NCBI RefSeq assembly: GCF_014224155.1
Contig: NZ_JAASUI010000001.1
Location: forward strand, 496,001-560,000
DNA length: 64,000 nucleotides
DNA from: Listeria cossartiae subsp. cossartiae
GTDB taxonomy: Bacteria > Bacillota > Bacilli > Lactobacillales > Listeriaceae
Direction: 5' to 3'
Positions 18,158 through 26,539 of the stretch are shown here, piece by piece. The position numbers were made by a program, and so were the translations under genes. Within the stretch, counting starts at the first letter, position 1; each line of letters begins with the position of its first letter. Under the pieces are notes generated by a model. That model worked only from the letters and a program-made list of their open reading frames with translations, was not told the origin of the DNA and did not search any database.

Positions 18158-18667
18158 ATGTTAAACGAAAATATTAAAGCAATCAGAAAATCAAAAGGAC
18201 TTTCGCAAGAAGAAATTGCCATCAAACTGAATGTGGTGCGACAAACAATCTCTAAATGGGAGCAAGGATTGTCAGTTCCTGATTCCGATATGTTAATCTC
18301 CATATCGGAAGTGCTTGAAACACCAGTAAGCACTTTGCTTGGAGAAACTGTTATGGTTTCAAAGGTTGATGACCTAAAAGCAATCTCCGAAAAACTGGAG
18401 ATTATAAACATACAGCTTGCACAAAGAAAGACCGCTAGACGAAAAATGCTTTATTGGCTATTTATCTCGATGTGTACCGTTATAGCAATAATTTCAGCGG
18501 TCTTTATAATACTAAATAGTCCTTACCTAGGGTGGGATTATAGTGACCCTGAAACTAGCGTTATTGGAGTAGCTTTTCATACATTTGAATGGTTGTTTGT
18601 CAGATTAGCACCGATTATCCTTATAGGAGGAGTCGTTGGAATTTTTTTAATGCGGAAGAACGTATAA
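18158..18667 (+). CDS. XRE-family regulator with two membrane helices
   Basis: 169 residues. A Cro/CI-type helix-turn-helix occupies residues 5-60 (KGLSQEEIAIKLNVVRQTIS...KWEQG...VPDSDMLISISEVL). A short coiled linker follows, then two hydrophobic segments (about 100-120 and 145-165) joined by an extracytoplasmic loop with YLGWDYSDPETS. It is therefore a membrane-tethered DNA-binding protein. It is monocistronic as far as visible; its terminator lies inside the 3' end of the opposing Crp/Fnr gene. The target is unknown. Confidence 0.88.
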   Translation: MLNENIKAIRKSKGLSQEEIAIKLNVVRQTISKWEQGLSVPDSDMLISISEVLETPVSTLLGETVMVSKVDDLKAISEKLEIINIQLAQRKTARRKMLYWLFISMCTVIAIISAVFIILNSPYLGWDYSDPETSVIGVAFHTFEWLFVRLAPIILIGGVVGIFLMRKNV

Positions 18668-18770
18668 AAACGTACTATCTTTGATGCTTTGAAGAAGAAA
18701 ATTTTAAATTGGTATAAAAAAGTAATTGAAACTAATGGAAATGATTTAAGTTATTAAATTAATATAAATC

Positions 18771-19430
18771 TCATATATCCAAAGAGTCCTTATCAATTCG
18801 ATAAGGGCTTTTTTTGTTGACCAAAAATTCTTCTTCTACAAGTTCGGTTAGCAAATTGGATATGTTTGGCTGCGTTGTGCGGCAATATCTGGCAAGGACT
18901 GACTGGTTGATAAAGTTTGGTAACACGATTTCATTTTTTTCCTCATTTTCTGAGCCCATCTCGACGGCAAGATTTTCCAAAGCCATATAAATCCGTTCTT
19001 TCGGCGTTTTGGCAATCATTCCAAGAAGTGCATAGTGGCGAGCGAAAACATCCGCAATACTCGTCAAAAGAAAATCATTCACATCAGGTTTGATCGATAA
19101 TATGTTGAGTAAAAAGTCAGCATCTATTTTATAAAGCACAAGACTTTCACTCATAACAGTAATACTATGTTTTTTCTTTGGATAAGAGGAGAATGCATCA
19201 ATTCCTAAAATATTATATGGAAGAACAAATATCGAAATATAGTTCGTTTTTCTCAAATTATCCTCTAATTCGACTGCAGCATAACCCTCTAATACGAAAA
19301 AGATGTGTTTTGCCTTTTCTTCCTCAAAAATTATTTTTTCATTCATTGTATAGGTTTGCTTTTTTACATGTTTATAGTAATCCGGAAATTCTTTTAAATA
19401 GCCAAGTACGGTATCAAGTTTTTCTGACAT
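18771..19430 (-). CDS. Crp/Fnr family transcriptional regulator
   Basis: 219 residues from ATG 19430 (AAGGAG eight bases upstream; the GTG at 19439 is too close). The N-terminal cyclic-nucleotide-binding-like beta barrel (about 1-115) contains HIFFVLEGYAAVEL. A dimer helix follows, then a C-terminal winged helix with NQSVLARYCRTTQPNISNLL (about 175-195). It has no Fnr-type cysteine cluster and no obvious cAMP-binding signature, like other Listeria Crp/PrfA relatives. The target is unknown; the divergent neighbour is the GntR/ABC operon 260 bp away. Confidence 0.88.
   Translation of the reverse strand: MSEKLDTVLGYLKEFPDYYKHVKKQTYTMNEKIIFEEEKAKHIFFVLEGYAAVELEDNLRKTNYISIFVLPYNILGIDAFSSYPKKKHSITVMSESLVLYKIDADFLLNILSIKPDVNDFLLTSIADVFARHYALLGMIAKTPKERIYMALENLAVEMGSENEEKNEIVLPNFINQSVLARYCRTTQPNISNLLTELVEEEFLVNKKSPYRIDKDSLDI
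18785..18816 (+). terminator. Terminator of the XRE gene, inside the Crp/Fnr coding end
   Basis: TCCTTATC-AATTC-GATAAGGGC followed by eight T, oriented for the rightward gene that ends at 18667, yet located within the last codons of the leftward gene. Confidence 0.75.
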
Positions 19431-19691
19431 TAGCGCCACTCCTTTGCGGATTTGTTTACCCTTTATTATACGCTATTTATGTAGAAAAAGATTTTTGAAC
19501 AGTTTGTGACGTTCTCTAAAGTAGCGCTTAGTATATATTCCTGAATAGAAAATATTTTTTAACGAAGCAAAAAAGCTTTTTTTCTATATTGAATATATAA
19601 ATCGTGTCAGAATCCTTTGATATAGTACATTCATAGCCAGTGTGACCCAGATGGTACGGTGATACGGACAGACAGGCGAAAGGAGGAAATG

Positions 19692-20069
19692 ATGAAGTTT
19701 GATGATAGTAAACCCATTTATAAACAAATCGTTCATTATATTCATACAGAAATTGTTACAGGAAAATATGAGGCTGGTGACAAGCTACTATCTGTAAGAG
19801 AGCTAGCAACAAAGTTAGAAGTAAATCCGACAACCATCCAGCGAGCTTATGCAGAACTGGAAGAAGCGGGGATTATTTTCACCGTTCGAGGTACTGGTAA
19901 ATATTTGACAGAAGATAAGAGGAGAATGGAGCAATTGGAAAATGACATCGCAAAACAACTTACCGAAAATTTTATTAGTGAAATGAGTAAATTAGGAATT
20001 AATAAAGAAAAAATCATCGCTTGGGTGAAAAAAGTAGAGGAGGTAGAAGTAAATGTTAGTGGGGAATAA
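19692..20069 (+). CDS. GntR family regulator, YtrA subfamily
   Basis: 125 residues from ATG 19692, five bases after AGGAGG (19681-19686). The winged helix at residues 1-75 contains KPIYKQIVHYIHTEI, GDKLLSVRELATKL and NPTTIQRAYAELEEAG. The short C-terminal helical tail is typical of the YtrA subfamily, which regulates adjacent ABC transporter genes. It overlaps the ATPase gene by 17 bp and heads a five-gene operon; it presumably represses it until an inducer, often a cell-wall antibiotic or peptide, is present (inference). Confidence 0.93.
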   Translation: MKFDDSKPIYKQIVHYIHTEIVTGKYEAGDKLLSVRELATKLEVNPTTIQRAYAELEEAGIIFTVRGTGKYLTEDKRRMEQLENDIAKQLTENFISEMSKLGINKEKIIAWVKKVEEVEVNVSGE

Positions 20070-20742
20070 TATCGCTAAATCCTATCCAAATAAATTAGTC
20101 TTACAAAATGTGGACTTCGAAGCAAAGCCAGGCGACATGATCGTGCTCACTGGTGAAAATGGTAGCGGGAAAACGACCTTGCTAGATATGTTAGCAAATT
20201 TGAAGAAACCGGATAGTGGCACATTACAACTAGATAATGAAGTTTTCATAAAGAATGAAATCCGTCAGCAAATCGCTTATTTAAATAATGAACTTTACGC
20301 TAAAAAAAGTACTACTATAGAAGAATTTATGAAACAACATGCGCTTCTTTTTGAAAATATGGAGTTAGATAAGTGGGACCGATTACTTGCTGGATGGCGA
20401 ATTAACAAACGCCTAAAACTTGGCGAACTATCAACAGGTATGTTAATGAAAGTGAAAATTGGTAGTGTGTTAGCAAGAAAAGCCAAATTGTATCTTTATG
20501 ATGAACCTTTTGCGAGTATCGATATTATGGCTCGTTCAGAAGTAATGAAAGCTATTATTAGCGAAACAGAGCCAGATGCTATCACGATTATTTCTTCGCA
20601 CCATTTAGAAGGAACCGAAAAACTATACAACAAACTTTGGTTAATTAAAGATAATACATTAAAAACAATAGAAACAGAAACTTATCGCGAGGCAACAGGC
20701 AACTCATTAATCGATTTCTATAAGGAGGAAATGAACAAATGA
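20053..20742 (+). CDS. ABC transporter ATP-binding protein
   Basis: 229 residues. Walker A is GENGSGKTT (about 36-44), a shortened signature LSTGM lies near 134, and Walker B is LYLYDEPFAS near 152, with an H-loop at ISSHH. It is a YtrB-type ATPase with the permease encoded next, four bases overlapping (ATGA). It energises the membrane partner; substrate unknown. Confidence 0.93.
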   Translation: MLVGNNIAKSYPNKLVLQNVDFEAKPGDMIVLTGENGSGKTTLLDMLANLKKPDSGTLQLDNEVFIKNEIRQQIAYLNNELYAKKSTTIEEFMKQHALLFENMELDKWDRLLAGWRINKRLKLGELSTGMLMKVKIGSVLARKAKLYLYDEPFASIDIMARSEVMKAIISETEPDAITIISSHHLEGTEKLYNKLWLIKDNTLKTIETETYREATGNSLIDFYKEEMNK

Positions 20743-21443
20743 CAAAAATGATTACTTTTTATTTAAAACAAATTAGTCCTATTCTTTTGATTGGACTTGC
20801 ACTTATCTTCGGGCTGAACTTTCTAGGATTCACGATAAATCTGCTGGAGGGAACTGATTTGCTTTTTAGAGCAATTCGAGGGACAACGGTGATGAGCTTA
20901 ATTCTAGTCCTTATCACGACTTGGAAAATCACGAAACTAGACACATCGAAAGAAAATGTAACACTTGCTTCTCTTTCTGGATTTTCAGAAACAAAGAAAT
21001 TTTTTGGAAAACTATTTGCTGCTTATTTATCAGCAATTACTGTAATTTTACTTCAAAGTGCCTTTATTTGGTATTACGGTTTTGAAACAGGGCGGATTGA
21101 AGCAGGCGATACGTTATCGTTTATATCTGGAACGCTGATGATGTTTTTATTTATCGCCATGTTTGTTTGTTACTTTGTTATTCCGGTAGGTTGGTTAAAA
21201 GATCATGTGAAGGCGAGTTCTCTTCAAAAAGCGGCGGTCGTTTTACTTCCTTTTGCTATCCTAATTGTCAATTTATTAGCAGAATATTACTTGCATATTT
21301 ATAACAGTGCGGGAATTATCTCTATTTTGCCAAATGGTCATTTTGAGATTTCGCTTCTTTCTATTATTTGGAATGTAGGATTATGTTCAGTTATTGCAGG
21401 CAGCTATATCTACATGAAATCTAAAAAAATGGATACTATTTGA
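20739..21443 (+). CDS. ABC transporter membrane subunit
   Basis: 234 residues with about six hydrophobic helices (first at residues 12-30, last at 210-228). It is coupled to the preceding ATPase by a four-base overlap and to the GntR gene in the same operon. It resembles ABC-2-type permeases of YtrA-regulated systems. Low similarity within the class means substrate cannot be guessed. Confidence 0.85.
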   Translation: MTKMITFYLKQISPILLIGLALIFGLNFLGFTINLLEGTDLLFRAIRGTTVMSLILVLITTWKITKLDTSKENVTLASLSGFSETKKFFGKLFAAYLSAITVILLQSAFIWYYGFETGRIEAGDTLSFISGTLMMFLFIAMFVCYFVIPVGWLKDHVKASSLQKAAVVLLPFAILIVNLLAEYYLHIYNSAGIISILPNGHFEISLLSIIWNVGLCSVIAGSYIYMKSKKMDTI

Positions 21444-21457
21444 AAGTAGGAGAATAA

Positions 21458-23458
21458 ATGTTAGAAGTTAAACACCTTAAAAAATCTTATAAGTTAGGAA
21501 AGAAAAGCGAAACACCAGTTTTGAAAGATATTAATGTGACTATTCAAGACGGAGAATTTGCAGCAATTATAGGAAAAAGTGGTAGTGGGAAGTCTACGTT
21601 ACTGAATATTATAAGTGGGCTAGATACCGACTATTCCGGACAAGTTTTATACAATGGCGATGATTTACAAGATATAGACTTAGACGCCTATCATCTTAAT
21701 CATATTGGTTTTATTTTTCAAAGCTTTCACCTAGTTAACCACATGTCTGTTATTGAAAATGTCAAAATTCCTTTATATTTGAATGCTGAATTATCGGAAA
21801 GTGACCGAAATGCGAGAGCGCTCGATTTGCTGAGACAAGTCGGATTAGACGAATTTGCTAGTAAAAAACCAACACAACTTTCTGGTGGACAAAAGCAACG
21901 AGTAGCGATTGCGAGATCACTTGCCAACAATCCAGATATGATTATTGCGGATGAACCAACCGGAGCGCTTGATAGTGTAACTTCAGCTGAAATTATTAAA
22001 CTGCTTAAGGATTTGGCCGCAAAAGGCACAACCGTAATAGTTGTAACCCATGATTTAAACATTGCAGACCAAACCGATGCGGTATTGCGGCTAGCGGATG
22101 GAGAAGTAATTTCATTTGAAAGAAAAAAAGAAGTTATCCAAAAAGTTACCCACAAAAACGAAAAAAAGTTACGTCTAAACTGGTGGGCGACTGCTAAAAT
22201 TTCTTTTAAGAGTTTTTTCAATAGAAAATTCCGGAATTTGCTCGTAGCACTTGGGACTTCGATTGGAATTATCGCTATTTTGTTAGCATTTGGGCTTGGA
22301 AATGGAGTGAATCAAAGTCTTTCAAAGATTTTTGGAACAACTTTTTCACCCAATCAGATTACGACTTATTATAAAGAAGATGGTGGCTCGAGATCACCTG
22401 AACCAACTACTCCGCTAACGAGTAGTGAAATTAAGAAAATCAAGCAATTGTATGAAGCTGAAAATATTACTGAAATTTATGAACGAACTACTATCCAAGG
22501 AATTAAATTTGAATATGATGGTCAATATTTGAAAGATATTTCTGCCGAGATGCAAGAAGCTAATTTTAAAGCATCACGCTATGAAGATTTGACTGTGAAA
22601 GATGAGTACCTTCTAAGCGGGAAAATGGTGACAAATAATGAAACCGGAGCAGTTATCCCGTCAAGTGTAGCAAGAGCTATTCTTGGAAAAAAGGATTCTG
22701 ATGAATTAACAAAAAGTGATGGTGATAAACTGATTGGTAAAAAAATAACCTTAGTTTATGCCGGAAGAAACAGTGACACAAAAAATACGGTTAAAACAGA
22801 AACAACCATTTCTGGTATTACAAATCCATCTAAAGAAGGTTTTGCTAGAGGATTTGATGTTTCCACAAAAACAATGAACGACTTTATTAAAACAACTGGT
22901 ATTGAAAAACCGATTTTATCTGTAGATGCATTCACAAAAACGACAGCACAAGCAGAAGAAATCGCAGAGAAATATGAGGATGACAAAGATTGGGCGAATT
23001 ATTCGATTACAAACGCGAATGCTTTCGTAGATACATTTAGCCAGTTTACCGATATTATTGTGTATTTGATTGCCTTTATTGCAGGTCTTTCGCTTGCAGT
23101 TGCTGGCGTGATGATTGCGATTGTGCTATATATCGGTGTGGTGGAACGAACAAGAGAAATCGGTGTATTCCGAGCAATTGGTTATCGAAAACGTCATATT
23201 CGCGGACTTTTCATAATGGAAGCAAGCTATATTATTATTTTAGCTAATGTGCTATCAAGTCTTGTCGCCGTGACAATTGCAAAAATAGCTAGTCCTATTT
23301 TAGAAACGAAAATTGGCTTTGAAGATATGATTCATATTTCGTTCTGGAATTTCCTTGTTACACTCGTAATAACAATTACAATTGGCTTTATTTTCTCGAT
23401 TTATCCAAGTAATAAAGCAGCAAAATTAGATGCAGCAGAAGCTTTAAGATCAGAATGA
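21458..23458 (+). CDS. MacB-like ABC transporter, ATPase fused to FtsX-type permease
   Basis: 666 residues. An N-terminal ATPase (1-about 225) has GKSGSGKST (37-45), signature LSGGQKQRVAIARSLA (about 139-154) and Walker B MIIADEPTGALD. TM1 follows at about 265-285, then a large extracytoplasmic domain (to about 525) and three C-terminal helices with the FtsX-like ERTREIGVFRAIGYRKRHI loop. This is the MacB/LolD-LolE fusion layout of mechanotransmission transporters, which act in antimicrobial peptide resistance or lipid/peptide export rather than bulk transport. It is the fourth gene of the GntR operon, 15 bp after the permease. Confidence 0.93.
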   Translation: MLEVKHLKKSYKLGKKSETPVLKDINVTIQDGEFAAIIGKSGSGKSTLLNIISGLDTDYSGQVLYNGDDLQDIDLDAYHLNHIGFIFQSFHLVNHMSVIENVKIPLYLNAELSESDRNARALDLLRQVGLDEFASKKPTQLSGGQKQRVAIARSLANNPDMIIADEPTGALDSVTSAEIIKLLKDLAAKGTTVIVVTHDLNIADQTDAVLRLADGEVISFERKKEVIQKVTHKNEKKLRLNWWATAKISFKSFFNRKFRNLLVALGTSIGIIAILLAFGLGNGVNQSLSKIFGTTFSPNQITTYYKEDGGSRSPEPTTPLTSSEIKKIKQLYEAENITEIYERTTIQGIKFEYDGQYLKDISAEMQEANFKASRYEDLTVKDEYLLSGKMVTNNETGAVIPSSVARAILGKKDSDELTKSDGDKLIGKKITLVYAGRNSDTKNTVKTETTISGITNPSKEGFARGFDVSTKTMNDFIKTTGIEKPILSVDAFTKTTAQAEEIAEKYEDDKDWANYSITNANAFVDTFSQFTDIIVYLIAFIAGLSLAVAGVMIAIVLYIGVVERTREIGVFRAIGYRKRHIRGLFIMEASYIIILANVLSSLVAVTIAKIASPILETKIGFEDMIHISFWNFLVTLVITITIGFIFSIYPSNKAAKLDAAEALRSE

Positions 23459-23486
23459 CCCAACTAACAGAAAAGAGGAATTTAAC

Positions 23487-23990
23487 ATGAAAAAACCACT
23501 AAAAATCAGCTTAATCGTCGTAGGAATCGCCGTAGTCATATTTGCAGGAGTGATGCTATCCTACCGTTTTATTAAATCAATGGACGTTACTGAAAATGCC
23601 GAAATAAATAAATCAGCTACAGGAGATCATGTATTACTGGCAACTCAAGGTAGTAAATTCAAAGACAGTGTAATGGATCAAGTAAAAAAAGACATGGAAG
23701 GCAAAAACGTGCATGTTTCCATTATCGATACCACAAAATTAGACAAAGTAACAGGAGATGATTATGATAAAGTAGTTCTATTCACCACAGTGCAGTCCGA
23801 TGATATTCCAGAAAACGTAACCACTTTTATGAATGATAATAAAGATAAAAGTATCCATATTGCCGTAACAGCAGATTCTGGGCGCTGGGATGATAAACCG
23901 AAAGATATTGATGCAATTTCCGAAGCGTCGAAAGCAGAAAACAAACAAGATTTCGTGGACGATTTAACGAAAGCGATTTTGACGGAGTAA
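23487..23990 (+). CDS. Membrane-anchored partner of the MacB-like transporter
   Basis: 167 residues. One N-terminal helix (about 7-26) anchors an extracytoplasmic domain. The sequence DHVLLATQGSKFKDSVMDQV then DYDKVVLFTTVQSDDIPENV looks like an alpha/beta flavodoxin-like layout, but no FMN-binding loop is recognisable. The gene follows the MacB gene by 28 bp with AAGAGG, in the position where MacA-like or accessory subunits sit, though it is too short for MacA. A strong terminator ends the operon. Confidence 0.75.
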   Translation: MKKPLKISLIVVGIAVVIFAGVMLSYRFIKSMDVTENAEINKSATGDHVLLATQGSKFKDSVMDQVKKDMEGKNVHVSIIDTTKLDKVTGDDYDKVVLFTTVQSDDIPENVTTFMNDNKDKSIHIAVTADSGRWDDKPKDIDAISEASKAENKQDFVDDLTKAILTE

Positions 23991-24072
23991 GACTTGCAGA
24001 AAAACCTATTCTTTTAATCGTGTCTCATAAGAAGCTTGTTGAGAAGTACAAGAGGCTGATGAATAATTTTAA

Positions 24073-24113
24073 CCCCCGCTAAATCACTAAGTTGATTTAG
24101 CGGGTTTTATTTG
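24073..24113 (+). terminator. Terminator of the GntR/ABC/MacB operon
   Basis: CCCGCTAAATCA...TGATTTAGCGGG stem followed by TTTTATTT. Confidence 0.92.
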
Positions 24114-24407
24114 GAGTTGAAATGTGAGGGAAGTAAAACCAGCAAAATGTTACGAAACTCATTCATTTCTTTTATTAGAATCCATCATATAATTAAGGAA
24201 TTTGGAATGTTTGTCTAAATAAAAAATAGGTTGAGAATTTCCCAAAGAACCTTATGACAATTCATCCACACTTGCTACAAAAACGAAGATATACTAAAAT
24301 GAAAGTATTGATTTGTGAATCCTCAAACGTATAGATGTATGAGCTTTCATTTTCAAAATACACCTATGAATAAATCAGTTTATACTTTTGAGAAAGGAAC
24401 ACACAAC

Positions 24408-24803
24408 ATGTTATTAGCAGCAAGAATTTTAGTTCGAATAGTTTGTGTATTAGAATTTATTTCAGCTTGCCACTTGTTTATAGGATCTGTTATGATGGCA
24501 GGATCTGGAGAAGAAATTATCATATTTATTAGAGTGTTGGCAGCTGGACTTGTCATTCATGGATTTATCGGCTTAGTGGTTACTTCATTTATGACTTGGT
24601 ATGTTTCCACTAAACATATCATCTATCTTATTGTAAGTGGTTTTCTTTTGTTACTACCTAATCTAATGGAAAATGTCTTTGTTAATCCTATCGTTGGAGG
24701 TTTATACATTTTTGCAGGCGTACTATGTATACGGTATAATGTAAAAGCTCACGAAGAGGTACAAGAGGAAAGAGAACGCAAAGAAACATTAAATATTGAA
24801 TGA
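24408..24803 (+). CDS. Small four-helix membrane protein, duplicated copy 1
   Basis: 131 residues from ATG 24408, preceded by GAAAGGAAC; upstream in-frame ATGs (24315, 24366) lack a ribosome binding site and belong to the duplicated leader. It has four hydrophobic segments, a conserved MTWYVSTKHIIYLIVSG stretch and a NPIVGGLYIFAG motif in helix four, then a charged tail (AHEEVQEERERKE). It is a close paralogue of the next gene and a distant one of the gene at 479-817. Function unknown. Confidence 0.85.
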   Translation: MLLAARILVRIVCVLEFISACHLFIGSVMMAGSGEEIIIFIRVLAAGLVIHGFIGLVVTSFMTWYVSTKHIIYLIVSGFLLLLPNLMENVFVNPIVGGLYIFAGVLCIRYNVKAHEEVQEERERKETLNIE

Positions 24804-24822
24804 AATGAGTGACAAATAACGG

Positions 24823-24863
24823 ACTAAATCTTGGTATATCATCCAGGATTTAGTTCTTTTTAT
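24823..24863 (+). terminator. Terminator, unit 1
   Basis: ACTAAATCTTGG...CCAGGATTTAGT stem and TTCTTTTT tail. The same element recurs in unit 2. Confidence 0.85.
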
Positions 24864-25115
24864 GCAAAAAGAGTATCCATGTAGGTGTACTATATAGCAA
24901 GATTCGGGTGCATCCATTAGGATCTCTAATACAAGCGTAACTTAACAGTAGATGTGATTATAGAAATCACTAACACACTTGCTCCAAAAACAAAGATATA
25001 CTATAATGAAATTATTGATTTGTGAATATTCAAACGTATAGACGTATGAGCTTTCATTTTTCAAAATACAACTATGAATAAATCAGTTTATACTTCTGAG
25101 AAAGGAACACACAAC

Positions 25116-25532
25116 ATGTTATCAAAAGCAAGATTGTTAGTTCGAGTAGCATGTGGTATGGAAATTGCCACTGCTTGCCTATTTTTAATAGTACCAGTTT
25201 TGGTAGGACTAGGTGGTGAGGAAGAATTTATCATACTTCTTAGATTAGTAGGAGTTGGACTTGTTCTTCATGGAATTATCGGCTTAGTGGTTGCTTCATT
25301 TATGACTTGGTATATTTCCACTAAACAAATCATCTATCTTATTATAAGTGGTATTCTTTTGTTACTACCTAGCCTAATTGAAGGTTTCAATTTTAAATTC
25401 TTTTTTTGCTTTTCTTGCTTTTCTTGCTTTTTATATATTTATGCAGCTGTACGATGTATAAAGCATAACAAAAAAGCACAAGAAGAAGTACGAGAGGAAA
25501 GGGAACGCAAAGAAGCATTAAATAATGAATGA
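25116..25532 (+). CDS. Small four-helix membrane protein, duplicated copy 2
   Basis: 138 residues from ATG 25116, same GAAAGGAAC site as copy 1. Helices one to three match copy 1, including MTWYISTKQIIYLIISG. In place of the NPIVGGLYIFAG motif, it has a Phe/Cys-rich stretch NFKFFFCFSCFSCFLYIY, encoded by tandem CTTTTCTTG repeats, so helix four is altered. The charged tail is conserved. It may be undergoing decay or contingency variation. Confidence 0.83.
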   Translation: MLSKARLLVRVACGMEIATACLFLIVPVLVGLGGEEEFIILLRLVGVGLVLHGIIGLVVASFMTWYISTKQIIYLIISGILLLLPSLIEGFNFKFFFCFSCFSCFLYIYAAVRCIKHNKKAQEEVREERERKEALNNE

Positions 25533-25550
25533 AACGAGTGACAAATAGCG

Positions 25551-25592
25551 GACTAAATCTTGGTATATCATCCAGGATTTAGTTCTTTTTTA
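25551..25592 (+). terminator. Terminator, unit 2
   Basis: Same ACTAAATCTTGG...CCAGGATTTAGT hairpin as unit 1, followed by TTCTTTTTT. Confidence 0.85.
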
Positions 25593-25717
25593 TGCAAAAA
25601 AAGTAATAACCTATGCAGATGCACTTTGTAACGGGCTCGTTTAAATGAAGGAGTCTCTTTTTAAAATATGCTATACTTAGTGAAATATAAACCTCATGAA
25701 AAGGCGGGTGGTAGTAG

Positions 25718-26539
25718 GTGAAAAAGAGTAAAACAGTTCAGATTCTGTTAGGTTTTTCCATTATTGCATTAATTTTGAGCGTAATTGGGGTTGGATCGAT
25801 TTGGTATGGGCAGAAAAATCACCAAGCAAATAATACAAAAACAACTACCCAAAAAGATACAACCGTAACGAAAAAACAAGATACCTTTAAAATAACGGCG
25901 CTCGGTGACTCACTTACATATGGTGTTGGTGACACAGAAGGCGGTGGGTATGTCCGAGTGGTGGAGAATTTCTACAAACAAAAAGAGAAAAATGTCGAGA
26001 ATGTCAATCTTGCTATTAGCGGGGCCAAATCAGGACAACTTCTCAAGCAATTAGATCAAAAAGAAGTGCAAAATCAAATAAAATCAGCCAATGTTATTTT
26101 AATGACAATTGGCGGCAATGATTTGTTTCGTGGCGGAGAAGCACTGGATGATTTCAAAAGTGATGCGATTAAACAAGCTGAAGCAAGCTATACGAGCAAT
26201 TTAAAACAAATTTACCAAACGATACGAAAATTGAATCCATCTGCGCCTGTTTTTCATATTGGGCTGTACAATCCGTTTATGTCATTAGAAAATGCGAGCG
26301 AAATGTCGGCAGTTGCGAATGAGTGGAACATGCAAAGTCAAAATCTATCGCAAAACGAGAAAAATATCATTTATATTCCGACTTTTGATTTATTTCAGCA
26401 AAATGGGGACGCCTATTTAGCGACTGATAAATTTCATCCAAATCATGCCGGATATCAGTTTATCGGTAATCGAGTGACGGAGGTTATTCAGACGGGAGGG
26501 GGAGAAAGCGATGACGGAGCTAGCACTTCAAGTAACTAA
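25718..26539 (+). CDS. SGNH/GDSL-type lipase or esterase, membrane-anchored
   Basis: 273 residues, GTG start after AAAGGCGGG. An N-terminal helix (residues 8-28) anchors it outside the membrane. Block I is ALGDSLTYGVGD (Ser near 69), block III is GGNDLF, and the Asp/His pair is in DKFHPNHAGYQ (about 240). The family hydrolyses acyl or acetyl esters of lipids or cell-wall sugars. It overlaps the ABC ATPase gene by 29 bp, so the three genes to 28389 form an operon; possibly the hydrolase acts on the exported molecule. Confidence 0.92.
   Translation: MKKSKTVQILLGFSIIALILSVIGVGSIWYGQKNHQANNTKTTTQKDTTVTKKQDTFKITALGDSLTYGVGDTEGGGYVRVVENFYKQKEKNVENVNLAISGAKSGQLLKQLDQKEVQNQIKSANVILMTIGGNDLFRGGEALDDFKSDAIKQAEASYTSNLKQIYQTIRKLNPSAPVFHIGLYNPFMSLENASEMSAVANEWNMQSQNLSQNEKNIIYIPTFDLFQQNGDAYLATDKFHPNHAGYQFIGNRVTEVIQTGGGESDDGASTSSN

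Larger units (their letters stand above)
24268..24870 (+). repeat. Tandem duplication, unit 1
   Basis: Begins ACACTTGCTACAAAAACGAA and runs through the gene, its leader (ATTGATTTGTGAA... GAATAAATCAGTTTATACTT) and its terminator. The second unit begins 707 bp downstream at 24975 and keeps promoter, leader, start and terminator sequences in the same order with scattered substitutions. Confidence 0.88.
24975..25600 (+). repeat. Tandem duplication, unit 2
   Basis: Direct copy of the 24268-24870 unit, 707 bp downstream. It is about 20 bp longer because of an insertion of a TTTTCTTGC-type short repeat within the coding part. Confidence 0.88.

Noticed and set aside
24268..25600. Possible mobile element because of the direct repeats
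   Set aside because: No transposase, terminal inverted repeats or target duplications; simple tandem duplication explains it.
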